From NCBI GenBank assembly GCA_937976305.1, contig CALJSB010000085.1:1-39391 (forward strand): a DNA stretch of 39,391 nt. The letters run 5' to 3'. The stretch comes from an uncultured Acidimicrobiales bacterium. Its GTDB lineage: Bacteria; Actinomycetota; Acidimicrobiia; Acidimicrobiales; SZUA-35. This document shows positions 31,907-39,143 of this stretch, piece after piece; within the stretch, counting starts at the first letter, position 1, and every line of letters begins with the position of its first letter. The translations under genes were made by a program, and so were the position numbers. The notes below the pieces were generated by a model, which searched no databases, was not told the DNA's origin, and was given only the letters and a program-made list of their open reading frames with translations.

Positions 31907-31939
31907 CAACATTGACTGAATCAACATTGATCAATGTTG
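31907..31939. promoter_or_regulatory. palindromic operator between divergent citrate synthases
   Basis: A perfect 18-bp palindrome CAACATTGATCAATGTTG (31922-31939) plus a third copy of the half-site CAACATTGA at 31907-31915. The palindrome covers the -35 zone of the plus gene and the extra half-site that of the minus gene. The obvious candidate binder is the helix-turn-helix of the adjoining citrate synthase. Confidence 0.7.
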
Positions 31940-31949
31940 CCATGACTGC

Positions 31950-31961
31950 GACCCTCGATGC
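31950..31961 (+). promoter_or_regulatory. leaderless promoter for plus-strand citrate synthase
   Basis: GACCCT at 31950-31955, 6 nt before ATG 31962. Confidence 0.35.
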
Positions 31962-33122
31962 ATGACTTCCAATGCCGTGCCTTCCAACGCGTTGCTCGAT
32001 GTTCCGCCAGGCCTCAAGGGTGTCGCTGTTGCCGACACTGAACTCGGTTCGGTCCGGGGCTTTGAAGGCTTCTACCACTACCGAGAGTTCGATGCCGTCG
32101 AGCTCGCCCGATCAACATCGCTCACCGACGTGTGGTGGCTGCTGATGCACGGGTCGCTGCCCACCGCCGCGCAGTCTGCGTCCTTCGAGCAAGAGGTTGG
32201 CGGCAACCGAGTTGTCGATCTCGATGGGGGCCTCGTCGCCGCGGTGGCCTCGGCAACCACCGCCCCGCATCTCGCCCTGATGAGCCTGCTGCCGCTCGTT
32301 GCTCCGGAGGGGCACCCGACCACCGACCTCACCGACGATGAGCGTCGGGTCATCGCCTCGCGACTCACTGCCGCCGTTCCGACGTTGCTCGCCGCAACGC
32401 ACCGCCTGCGCCGTGGCCTCGAGGTGGTGCCGCCCGACCCGACCCTCGGCCATGCGGCCGACTGGATTCGCATGACGCTCGGCGAAGCGGTCAGTCCTCA
32501 ACGTGTCGCAATGGTCGAGGCTTACCTGACGGCAACGATCGATCACGGGTTCAACGCCTCGACGTTTGCCACGCGAGTGGTGACGAGCACCGGGGCCGAT
32601 GTCGCCGCGGCTCTGTGTGCGGGCATTGGCGCTTTGTCGGGCCCGCTCCACGGCGGTGCACCCTCGCTCGCCCTCTCGATGATCGACGAAATCGGCGACC
32701 CGTCAGAGACCGAACGTTGGGTGCGGGATCGGCTCGGCGCAGGGCACAAGATCATGGGCTTTGGTCACGCGGTCTACCGAGCGGACGATCCCCGCTCGCT
32801 GCTGTTGCGAGAGGTTGCCGAGCGGCACGGTGGTGAACTCGTCGAACGGGCCATCGAGATCGAGGGACGGATCCTGGCTGTGATGCGGGAGTGGAAACCC
32901 GACGCCGTGATCGTCACCAACGTTGAGTACTACGCCGGCATCGTCCTCCACCTCGCAGGCTTGACTCCCGATCTCTTCACCTCGACCTTTACCGTGAGCC
33001 GGGTGATCGGTTGGGCTGCGCACCTGGTCGAACAGGCCGGCAACAACAAGATCGTTCGGCCCAGCGCCCGCTACGTCGGGCCCGAGCCCACCAGGGGAGT
33101 AGCGCCGGCTGTTCCCGCGTGA
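31962..33122 (+). CDS. citrate synthase family protein
   Basis: 386 residues. GPLHGGAPSLAL and GFGHAVYRADDPRS carry the two catalytic His of citrate synthase. The third catalytic position reads TNVEYYAG, so Glu replaces the Asp of the E. coli enzyme (NVDFYSG); as far as I recall, actinobacterial CitA-type paralogues share this. It may make citrate or 2-methylcitrate, or act with the divergent paralogue. It has no DNA-binding domain. The last 52 bp overlap the convergent exonuclease gene. Confidence 0.88.
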   Translation: MTSNAVPSNALLDVPPGLKGVAVADTELGSVRGFEGFYHYREFDAVELARSTSLTDVWWLLMHGSLPTAAQSASFEQEVGGNRVVDLDGGLVAAVASATTAPHLALMSLLPLVAPEGHPTTDLTDDERRVIASRLTAAVPTLLAATHRLRRGLEVVPPDPTLGHAADWIRMTLGEAVSPQRVAMVEAYLTATIDHGFNASTFATRVVTSTGADVAAALCAGIGALSGPLHGGAPSLALSMIDEIGDPSETERWVRDRLGAGHKIMGFGHAVYRADDPRSLLLREVAERHGGELVERAIEIEGRILAVMREWKPDAVIVTNVEYYAGIVLHLAGLTPDLFTSTFTVSRVIGWAAHLVEQAGNNKIVRPSARYVGPEPTRGVAPAVPA

Positions 33123-33964
33123 CCGGCCGGTTTGGTGCTCAAGAGATCCAAAACCACGGGTGCGTGATCGGTCGAGCCATCCCGGCCCCGTTCCTGTCGA
33201 TCGATCCACACCGCCTCGATCGACCTTGCCGTCTCGGCATCAGTGAGGATGTGATCGAGGCGCCAACCCCGGTTGGTCTCGTAGAAATCAGATCGTCGGT
33301 TCCACCACGTGAAGACCGGCACACCTTCGTAGTGCGAACGAACAACGTCGACCAAGCCATCTTCGAGTAGAGCGGCGAAGGCTTCCCGCTCGAGCGGGCT
33401 CGTCAGGTTCCTCATGCGGTAGCGACGGGCGTCCCAGACGTCGATATCGGCAGGGGCAATGTTGAGATCGCCCAGGATGATGCTGTGCGGATGGTCCGTG
33501 CGCTCGAGGGCCAGCCACTGGCGGAGCAGGGCAAACCAGGCCAGCTTCACGCGGTGCGCATCGGTCCCGACCTTGGCGCCGTTTGGTGCATACATCGAGT
33601 GGATTCTCCACGAGCGCCAGGTGAGTGAGATCGAGCGTGGTTGGTCGAGCGGCGCAACTGCCCCTGGAAAGCCAAGGTCGATCCCACGCACGGAACTGAG
33701 GCCATCGTCTGTTTCTTGAACGGCGACGGCGACACCGCCATGACCTCCGTCGCCTCCATGAATCACGAGTTCGTAGCCCAGACGGTTGAAGTGCGCAGTA
33801 GGAAACAGGCGGGCCGGGCACCGTGTCTCTTGCATGGCGAGCACATCTGGTCGGTTTTCATCGAGCCATGCGATGACTTGATCGTGCCGGGCTCGGATCG
33901 ACTCGACGTTCCACGTCGCGAGGCGAGGGCCAGGTGGTGAACTGAGCTCGTCTTCGGGTCGCAT
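33071..33964 (-). CDS. xthA: exodeoxyribonuclease III
   Basis: About 297 residues. The exonuclease-endonuclease-phosphatase fold is marked by LATWNVESIRARH near residue 15, the metal-binding ETRC, the NGAKVGTDAHRVKL stretch, GDLNIAPADIDVWD and the closing STDHAPVVLDL, with catalytic Asp and His. It repairs abasic sites and trims 3' ends. The start ATG 33964 has AGGGAGC just upstream. The C-terminal tail overlaps the citrate synthase end and varies from other XthA, so the overlap probably grew by tail extension. Confidence 0.92.
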   Translation of the reverse strand: MRPEDELSSPPGPRLATWNVESIRARHDQVIAWLDENRPDVLAMQETRCPARLFPTAHFNRLGYELVIHGGDGGHGGVAVAVQETDDGLSSVRGIDLGFPGAVAPLDQPRSISLTWRSWRIHSMYAPNGAKVGTDAHRVKLAWFALLRQWLALERTDHPHSIILGDLNIAPADIDVWDARRYRMRNLTSPLEREAFAALLEDGLVDVVRSHYEGVPVFTWWNRRSDFYETNRGWRLDHILTDAETARSIEAVWIDRQERGRDGSTDHAPVVLDLLSTKPAGHAGTAGATPLVGSGPT

Positions 33965-34001
33965 GTGCGCTCCCTGCTGTTGCGCCACTCCACATTGAGC
34001 G

Positions 34002-34025
34002 ACTTTGTGAACGTTTTCACAAAGT
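34002..34025. promoter_or_regulatory. perfect inverted repeat upstream of xthA
   Basis: ACTTTGTGAA-CGTT-TTCACAAAGT: 10-bp perfect arms. A TTGACC -35 (34034-34039, minus strand) is 18 bp from AACGTT (34010-34015) at the centre of the repeat, so a bound repressor would cover the -10. Alternatively it terminates the upstream FtsX gene. Confidence 0.5.
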
Positions 34026-34072
34026 TGTCGAGCGGTCAAGTATGTGGCCCGTTGCGGCCCTGCCGTTGCCCG

Positions 34073-35533
34073 TCAGGCTGCAGTGCGCAACTCAGCGTGA
34101 TCGAATGAACGACGCAGCGGAACAAGAGACGCAGCGGTCGCGAGAACGCTCACGGCGATGGCGCACACGCCAAGGAGTGCCGGGGTTGCCACCGGTAGCG
34201 GCACATCCACCAAGATCACTTCGCCGCGTTCGTCACTCCAACTGCTGACCCTGCTGCCGAACACACCTCGGGCCGAAAGCAATCCGGCGGACGCGGCGAG
34301 CACAACACTTGGCACAAGGGGCACAAGCGTCTCGGCGAACAAGGATGCGGCCAGTGTTCGGCGTGGCGTTCCCGCCGCCTTGAGGGCAGCAAGCGTGCGT
34401 CGCCGTTCGACCACGGCCTCAGTGGTGGTGATCGCAAGGCTTGCGCAGCTCAACACGATGGCGGCGACCAACACGAGGTTGAGGAGGGAGAAGGTGGTGG
34501 CGTAGAAGGTGTCCTCAGGGTCGGTGCCAGCAAGGAAGGATGCTCGCACTGCTTGCACGGCACTACCGATGAACACCGCAAGCAGAATCGAGGTGGTGGC
34601 GCGGGTCGATGTGTAGGGAGCAGCGATGAGGCGTCGAGCCGCCAACAAGATGGACGGTCGATCGGTGCGTGGGGCGATGAACCGTCCAGTCGCAGCGGCA
34701 ATGGAGGCGCCGCCGATGATCAGGCCGGTGGCGATCATGACAAAGAAGATGAAGCCGGTCAGAGCGACAAGTGGGAAGGCTCGCCGGTCGAGGTCCAAGA
34801 GCCGTACGACGGCTGAAAAGCTCATCAGGGCTGCGGTCCCAGCACCGAAGAGCACAACCGGCAGCAGCCTCGGTGGTGTCGATGGTGTCGAGCGGTTGAC
34901 GCCGAAGGGACTGAGGACGACCCGACGCAGTGCCAGCACGCTGAAGCCCGTTGCCAACACTGGGACCACTGCAACCAAGGCGACGACGATCCACGCGGGG
35001 AACAAGACGTCGGTGGGGGCGTAGCGCACGGTTGCGTTGACTTCCTCCAGCAAAATCCCTCGCGAGCCGATCTCGGTTTCGGTGGTGATGGTTGCGATGT
35101 GCTCGGTCGCAAACCAGCGCCGACCGACGAAGTACGCCACTGCGGCGACGATCGAGCCGCCAAATGCAGCCAAACCTGTCTCGAGGGCAACGATGCGAAC
35201 GACATCACGAGGACGAGCACCGGCCATGCGGAGACGGGCGAGTCGGCGGTCGCGAGCTGGAGCACCAAACCGCGAGCACTGGCCGACAAAGATCAGCGTC
35301 GGGACGGTGAGCAGCAGCAGGGAGATGATGACGCCAGGACGAAGACCAGGCTGGTTCAGCACCTCGAACCGATAGGGGCCGTCCGTCGGGCCGATGAGGC
35401 CGACAGAGGCGGCAAGGAAGAACAGCAAGGTGGTCATGAAGGCGCCGGCCGCCGTAATGCCGATCCGGACGTGATCACTTCGTCCTCCCGATGCGGCGAG
35501 GCGGAGTGATGTTGCAAGCGACGGGGAGCTCAT
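34073..35533 (-). CDS. FtsX/MacB-type ABC exporter permease
   Basis: 486 residues. An N-terminal helix after GRSDHVRIGITAAGA, a large extracytoplasmic part, and later helices including LVLVAAIVLSCASLAITTTEA and a final TPALLGVCAIAVSVLATAASLVPLR-like segment. RRTLAALKAAGTPRRTLAASL is the typical FtsX-family coupling motif. Partner of the ATPase encoded just upstream on the same strand (4-nt overlap). Such exporters move lipoproteins, peptides or antibiotics; the cargo cannot be told. Confidence 0.87.
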   Translation of the reverse strand: MSSPSLATSLRLAASGGRSDHVRIGITAAGAFMTTLLFFLAASVGLIGPTDGPYRFEVLNQPGLRPGVIISLLLLTVPTLIFVGQCSRFGAPARDRRLARLRMAGARPRDVVRIVALETGLAAFGGSIVAAVAYFVGRRWFATEHIATITTETEIGSRGILLEEVNATVRYAPTDVLFPAWIVVALVAVVPVLATGFSVLALRRVVLSPFGVNRSTPSTPPRLLPVVLFGAGTAALMSFSAVVRLLDLDRRAFPLVALTGFIFFVMIATGLIIGGASIAAATGRFIAPRTDRPSILLAARRLIAAPYTSTRATTSILLAVFIGSAVQAVRASFLAGTDPEDTFYATTFSLLNLVLVAAIVLSCASLAITTTEAVVERRRTLAALKAAGTPRRTLAASLFAETLVPLVPSVVLAASAGLLSARGVFGSRVSSWSDERGEVILVDVPLPVATPALLGVCAIAVSVLATAASLVPLRRSFDHAELRTAA

Positions 35534-36306
35534 CGGTCGTCACCGTTTCGCAGGTTGATGCTCAACTCATTGGTGGTGCCGTCCCGCACGAGCACCTCGC
35601 GGTCTCCGTAGGCAGCGACCTTGGCGTCGTGGGTGATGAGCATCACGCCCGTGCCCGCTTCTCGGGCGACACGGACGATCTCGCGCATCACCGCTTCGCC
35701 CGACATGGTGTCGAGCGCCCCGGTTGGTTCATCAGCAAACAGCACGCTCGGCTCGGTCACCATTGCCCGCGCCGCAGCAACCCGCTGACTTTGTCCGCCC
35801 GACATATCGGGCGGACGAACATCGATGAGATCGGCCACGCCAAAGCGTTCGAGCCACAACCCAGCCGCCGCCCGTGCCTGTTGGCGCTTCGCTCCATCAA
35901 GAAGGAGGGGGAGTGCCACGTTTTCTCCCGCGGTGAGTTCTGGCACGAGCTGACCAAACTGAAACAGCACGCCGAATTCCGTTCGCCGCAACCGTGATCG
36001 TTCGCCTTCGCTGTCGTCGCTGATGACCCTCCCGTTGAAGATGACCTGCCCAGCCGTCGGGGCAAGAACGCCCGCCGCGACCAACATCAGCGTCGACTTG
36101 CCGGATCCTGATGGGCCCGTTACGGCAAGAATCTCGCCCGGTGCGAGTTGCAGGTTGGCCCCTTGGAGAGCCAGTTCGGATCCGTAGGAGTAGACGGCTG
36201 ACCGAACGGTCAACAACGGGGCAGACGCACGTCCGTCTTGGGTTTGTAGGGCGTCGTGGGGTGACGGTGCGGGATCGGCCAGGTTGGGGCTGGGGGCTTG
36301 ATTCAT
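35530..36306 (-). CDS. ABC transporter ATPase, LolD/MacB-like
   Basis: 258 residues. Walker A GPSGSGKSTLM near residue 67, FGVLFQFGQLVPELTAGENVALP Q-loop region seen as LFQFGQLVPELT, signature MSGGQSQRVAAARAM near 168, Walker B SVLFADEPTGALD near 188 and switch His LITHDAKVA. The ADEPTGALD Walker B places it in the LolD/MacB branch that pairs with FtsX-type permeases. It overlaps the PadR gene and the permease by 4 nt each, giving a tight three-gene operon. Confidence 0.92.
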   Translation of the reverse strand: MNQAPSPNLADPAPSPHDALQTQDGRASAPLLTVRSAVYSYGSELALQGANLQLAPGEILAVTGPSGSGKSTLMLVAAGVLAPTAGQVIFNGRVISDDSEGERSRLRRTEFGVLFQFGQLVPELTAGENVALPLLLDGAKRQQARAAAGLWLERFGVADLIDVRPPDMSGGQSQRVAAARAMVTEPSVLFADEPTGALDTMSGEAVMREIVRVAREAGTGVMLITHDAKVAAYGDREVLVRDGTTNELSINLRNGDDR

Positions 36307-36839
36307 GGTTGCACTTCCTGTTCGAGGTGGGTGATGCGTTCGAGAGCGGACTCGAGCCAGCGGACGTCGGCATCGAGATGGGCGAGAGCAAAGTCGGCGG
36401 CGAGGACATTGGAGAGCGAGGAGTCGGGATCGAGCTTCCGTCTGGTCAGCTCGCGCATGCGCTCGAGGTGGGTGGCTCGTTGTCGGTCCATGAAGTCGAT
36501 GGCCGTGTCTCGGTCGGCAGCGAGGAGCGCCAACGTGGTCTTGACCGCAAACGGATTGGCCACGAACGGCGACGGTTCCTCGGTACGGCGCAGCCAGTCG
36601 TCGAGTTCGCGCCGACCTTCGTCGGTGAGGCGATACACGGTGCGGTTGGGGCCGTCGGCATTTTCGACTTCGGTCGCCCCGACAAACCCCTTCTTGCCGA
36701 GCCGTTCGAGTGCGGCGTAGACCTGCCCGAAGGCAAGAGGCCGCGAAGCAGGGAAACGAGCGTCGTGTTCGTGCTTCAGGTCATAGCCATGACGGTCAGC
36801 ATTCGCGAGCAGCCCCATCAGGACGTGTCCGGTGCTCAT
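36303..36839 (-). CDS. PadR-family transcriptional regulator
   Basis: About 178 residues. The winged-helix part begins STGHVLMGLLANADRHGYDL and continues through FGQVYAALERLGKKGFV and TVYRLTDEGRREL, the classic PadR pattern; a C-terminal helical dimerisation part with RQRATHLERM follows. The start ATG 36839 is preferred over the frame opening at 36920, because AAGGA lies about 8 nt upstream and the promoter is between the two. It is the first gene of the exporter operon and probably represses it. Confidence 0.9.
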   Translation of the reverse strand: MSTGHVLMGLLANADRHGYDLKHEHDARFPASRPLAFGQVYAALERLGKKGFVGATEVENADGPNRTVYRLTDEGRRELDDWLRRTEEPSPFVANPFAVKTTLALLAADRDTAIDFMDRQRATHLERMRELTRRKLDPDSSLSNVLAADFALAHLDADVRWLESALERITHLEQEVQP

Positions 36840-36870
36840 CGGAGGGTTCCTTGGATCGCCATTGGGAGTT

Positions 36871-36898
36871 ACTATACACACAGTGAATAGATCGTCAA
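36871..36898 (-). promoter_or_regulatory. PadR operon promoter with internal operator
   Basis: On the minus strand: TTGACG (36893-36898), 16 bp, TATAGT (36871-36876). The inverted repeat CTATACAC-ACA-GTGAATAG (36872-36890, one mismatch) fills the spacer and the -10, so bound PadR should block polymerase. It is the best sigma-A-like promoter in the window. Confidence 0.75.
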
Positions 36899-36975
36899 GT
36901 GCTACATCTGGGGCGGCCACCCATGGCTCAGGCCGTGGGTCAGTTGACCCATAAGGTGACGGCTGCCACTGCGCC

Positions 36976-36988
36976 GATCTTGCATTGC
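36976..36988 (+). promoter_or_regulatory. candidate leaderless promoter of small membrane gene
   Basis: GATCTT at 36976-36981, 7 nt before ATG 36989. One base off TANNNT. Confidence 0.3.
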
Positions 36989-37285
36989 ATGACCTGGCTA
37001 CAAGAACTCCCCTACACGGTTCGACTCATTCCGGTCGGACTCTTCCTTCTCTGCATCGTCGGTGTGTTTGTCTTCTTGGCGAAGCGACCCGTCGACGGAG
37101 AGATCGTCCTCGCCGAGACGGCATCAGAGAATCGGGCTGGCATTGCCATCGCCCTGGTGCTGACCGCCATCGCGATCTTGCCGTCGATGTTGGCTCTGCT
37201 GCTGGCACTCGCCATCGCTGTCGGTGCGTTGTTTGCGTTGCGCTCAAAGGCGCTGCTTGAACGTCTCGAATACGTTCGCCTCTAG
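36989..37285 (+). CDS. small hypothetical membrane protein
   Basis: About 98 residues, family not recognised. It has one hydrophobic helix (RLIPVGLFLLCIVGVFVFLA), a short hydrophilic loop with KRPVDGEIVLAE, then a long hydrophobic stretch that probably forms two helices, and a charged C-terminus. The open frame continues upstream to GTG 36899, but that part overlaps the divergent PadR promoter; ATG 36989 follows a GATCTT hexamer at leaderless spacing. ATG 36923 is another option. Confidence 0.6.
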   Translation: MTWLQELPYTVRLIPVGLFLLCIVGVFVFLAKRPVDGEIVLAETASENRAGIAIALVLTAIAILPSMLALLLALAIAVGALFALRSKALLERLEYVRL

Positions 37286-37320
37286 ACCACACCGCTGTTG
37301 GCGATTACTCGCGAGGGCGA

Positions 37321-38178
37321 CTACTCCTCGAGTCGTTCGTAGGTCGGCTTCTTGCCGGTCGTGCCGTGGGCAATGCCGACGATTCGATGCAGATTCTTTG
37401 TGCCTGTTTGTTGGCCGAAGATTCTGGGGCCGGACGCAAGCAGAGCTCCGTCGACACGAATCGCCTCGCCTGAGACGAACGCCGAGTCGCTGCTTGCAAG
37501 CCACAGAGCAACGCCGGCGATGTCTTCGCCTTCGCCCCGCTTTGGGAGTGGCTGATTCTCGGCCACCATGGCTTCGGCTGATTCGATATCGCCCGAGTGC
37601 ATGAGCGGAGTGAAGATGATGCCGGGGCAGATCGCATTGACCCGGATGTGGTGCGGCGCCAACTCGACCGCAGTCGTGGTCGACAGATTGATCACTGCGG
37701 CCTTGGCTGCTGAGTAGGCCTGTGGGCCGGCGCCGCCCCCGAGGCCAGCGATCGAGGCGGTGTTGATGATTGAGCCGCCGGTTCCCTGGTCGATCATCGC
37801 CCGGGCGGCGTACTTGGTGCCGAGGAACACGCTCTTCACGAGCACGGCGAACGTCGTGTCCCAATCGTCGGCCTTGATCTCGGTGATCGGCCCGAAGGCA
37901 CCCCCGATGCCGGCGTTGTTGAACATGGTGTCGAGACGACCGAAGGCGTCGGTAGCGAGCGCAACCGCAGCAGCAACGTCGTCTTCGACCGACACGTCGC
38001 AACGGGTGAAGCGACATCGCTCACCCAATCGGGCGGCAGCTTCTTCTCCGGCGTCTGCGTTGAAGTCGGCGATCACCACGCTTCCACCCTCGGCAATGAA
38101 GCGCTCGGCGGTTGCGAGCCCCATTCCGCTGGCGGCTCCGGTGATGACGGCGACGTGTCCCTCGAGTTGTCCAGGCAT
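37321..38178 (-). CDS. short-chain dehydrogenase/reductase
   Basis: About 285 residues. Classical SDR: VITGAASGMG near residue 10, DFNADAG after strand 2 (Asp favours NAD over NADP), NNAGIGG near 85, INTAS for the catalytic Ser, and YSAAKAAV (YxxxK) near 154. The C-terminus has VRVDGALLASGPRIF-like substrate cover and an unusually long charged tail (about 35 residues after RVDGALL). The start ATG 38178 follows CAAGAT by 6 nt; a GTG at 38214 is an alternative. Substrate unknown. Confidence 0.87.
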   Translation of the reverse strand: MPGQLEGHVAVITGAASGMGLATAERFIAEGGSVVIADFNADAGEEAAARLGERCRFTRCDVSVEDDVAAAVALATDAFGRLDTMFNNAGIGGAFGPITEIKADDWDTTFAVLVKSVFLGTKYAARAMIDQGTGGSIINTASIAGLGGGAGPQAYSAAKAAVINLSTTTAVELAPHHIRVNAICPGIIFTPLMHSGDIESAEAMVAENQPLPKRGEGEDIAGVALWLASSDSAFVSGEAIRVDGALLASGPRIFGQQTGTKNLHRIVGIAHGTTGKKPTYERLEE

Positions 38179-38184
38179 GACCAA

Positions 38185-38190
38185 ATCTTG
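38185..38190 (-). promoter_or_regulatory. candidate leaderless -10 box for SDR gene
   Basis: CAAGAT on the minus strand, 6 nt before ATG 38178. First base deviates from TANNNT. Confidence 0.3.
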
Positions 38191-38228
38191 CACATCGGGT
38201 CGCCTCGTCACCAATGGCGTCGCCGCAG

Positions 38229-38241
38229 TAGCGTCGGCGTC
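38229..38241 (+). promoter_or_regulatory. leaderless promoter for TauD-like gene
   Basis: TAGCGT at 38229-38234, 7 nt before GTG 38242. The next gene (39144) has the same hexamer and spacing. Confidence 0.5.
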
Positions 38242-39111
38242 GTGGCAGTCGACTCAACGCTCGCTAACACAGCACCAATCAATCTTGTGCCTCTCACTCC
38301 CGCCATCGGGGCGGAAGTCAAGAACGTCGACCTCTCGGCTGTTGGCGAGAACTCACCACAGCTCGACGTGCTCCGTCAGGCCCTTCTCGATCACCATGTG
38401 CTTGTCTTCCGCGATCAGGAGGTCGATCGCGAGCAACACAAGGCGTTCGGGCGGTTGTTCGGCGAGCTCCATGTGCACCCTTCCAAGCGCGGCCCCGATG
38501 CCAAGGGTGATCCCGAGATCTTCTCCGTTCGGGCCGACGAGAACTCGACCCGCAACAACGGTGGGAGATGGCATTCCGACGTCTCGTGCGACGAGATGCC
38601 ACCGATGGGCTCAATCCTTCACTTGAAGACGGCCCCGCCCGCCGGCGGCGACACGATGTTTGCCAACATGCACCTGGCCTTCGAGACGCTGTCAGAACCG
38701 GTGCAGCGCATGCTCCTCGGGCTCACGGCACACCACGACGGCCTGCAGGACTTGCGGTGGTACGGCTATGAGCCCAAGCCCGGCTTCACCTATCCGGCAA
38801 CGTCACACCCCGTCGTGGTGACGCACCCAGAGACGCGGCGACCGTTGCTGTTTGTGAACCCCGCCTTCACCTCGCGCATCGAAGGGCTCAGCGATCACGA
38901 GAGCTCGTCGCTTCTGTCGATGTTGTTTGATCACGTGGCGCAGAATCCGACGCTGCAATGTCGCGTGCGCTGGGAGCCCGGAACGCTGGTGTTCTGGGAC
39001 AACCGCTGTACCCAGCACTATGCGGTGTGGGACTACTTTCCGCATCGACGTCACGGTGAACGGGTGACGATTGCCGGCACCGAGCGTCCGCAGGCGGTCG
39101 AAACGAGCTGA
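38242..39111 (+). CDS. TauD/TfdA-family 2-oxoglutarate-dependent dioxygenase
   Basis: About 289 residues. The iron site is visible as WHSDVS (H-x-D, about 113) with the distal His in CTQHYAVWDY (about 259), and RRHGERV supplies the Arg that binds 2-oxoglutarate. The N-terminal IGAEVKNVDLS and VLVFRDQ are typical of TauD-like enzymes, which hydroxylate taurine, alkyl sulfates, 2,4-D or carnitine-type compounds. No sulfonate transporter adjoins, so substrate is open. GTG 38242 is selected from the leaderless pattern. Confidence 0.9.
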   Translation: MAVDSTLANTAPINLVPLTPAIGAEVKNVDLSAVGENSPQLDVLRQALLDHHVLVFRDQEVDREQHKAFGRLFGELHVHPSKRGPDAKGDPEIFSVRADENSTRNNGGRWHSDVSCDEMPPMGSILHLKTAPPAGGDTMFANMHLAFETLSEPVQRMLLGLTAHHDGLQDLRWYGYEPKPGFTYPATSHPVVVTHPETRRPLLFVNPAFTSRIEGLSDHESSSLLSMLFDHVAQNPTLQCRVRWEPGTLVFWDNRCTQHYAVWDYFPHRRHGERVTIAGTERPQAVETS

Positions 39112-39130
39112 GCGGGCTGCCTGCCCCCGC

Positions 39131-39143
39131 TAGCGTTGCGCCA
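39131..39143 (+). promoter_or_regulatory. leaderless promoter for VOC-family gene
   Basis: TAGCGT at 39131-39136, 7 nt before ATG 39144. Confidence 0.45.

Noticed and set aside
32112..32651. 179-codon minus-strand frame inside the plus-strand citrate synthase
   Set aside because: Shadow of the citrate synthase codons, no family signature.
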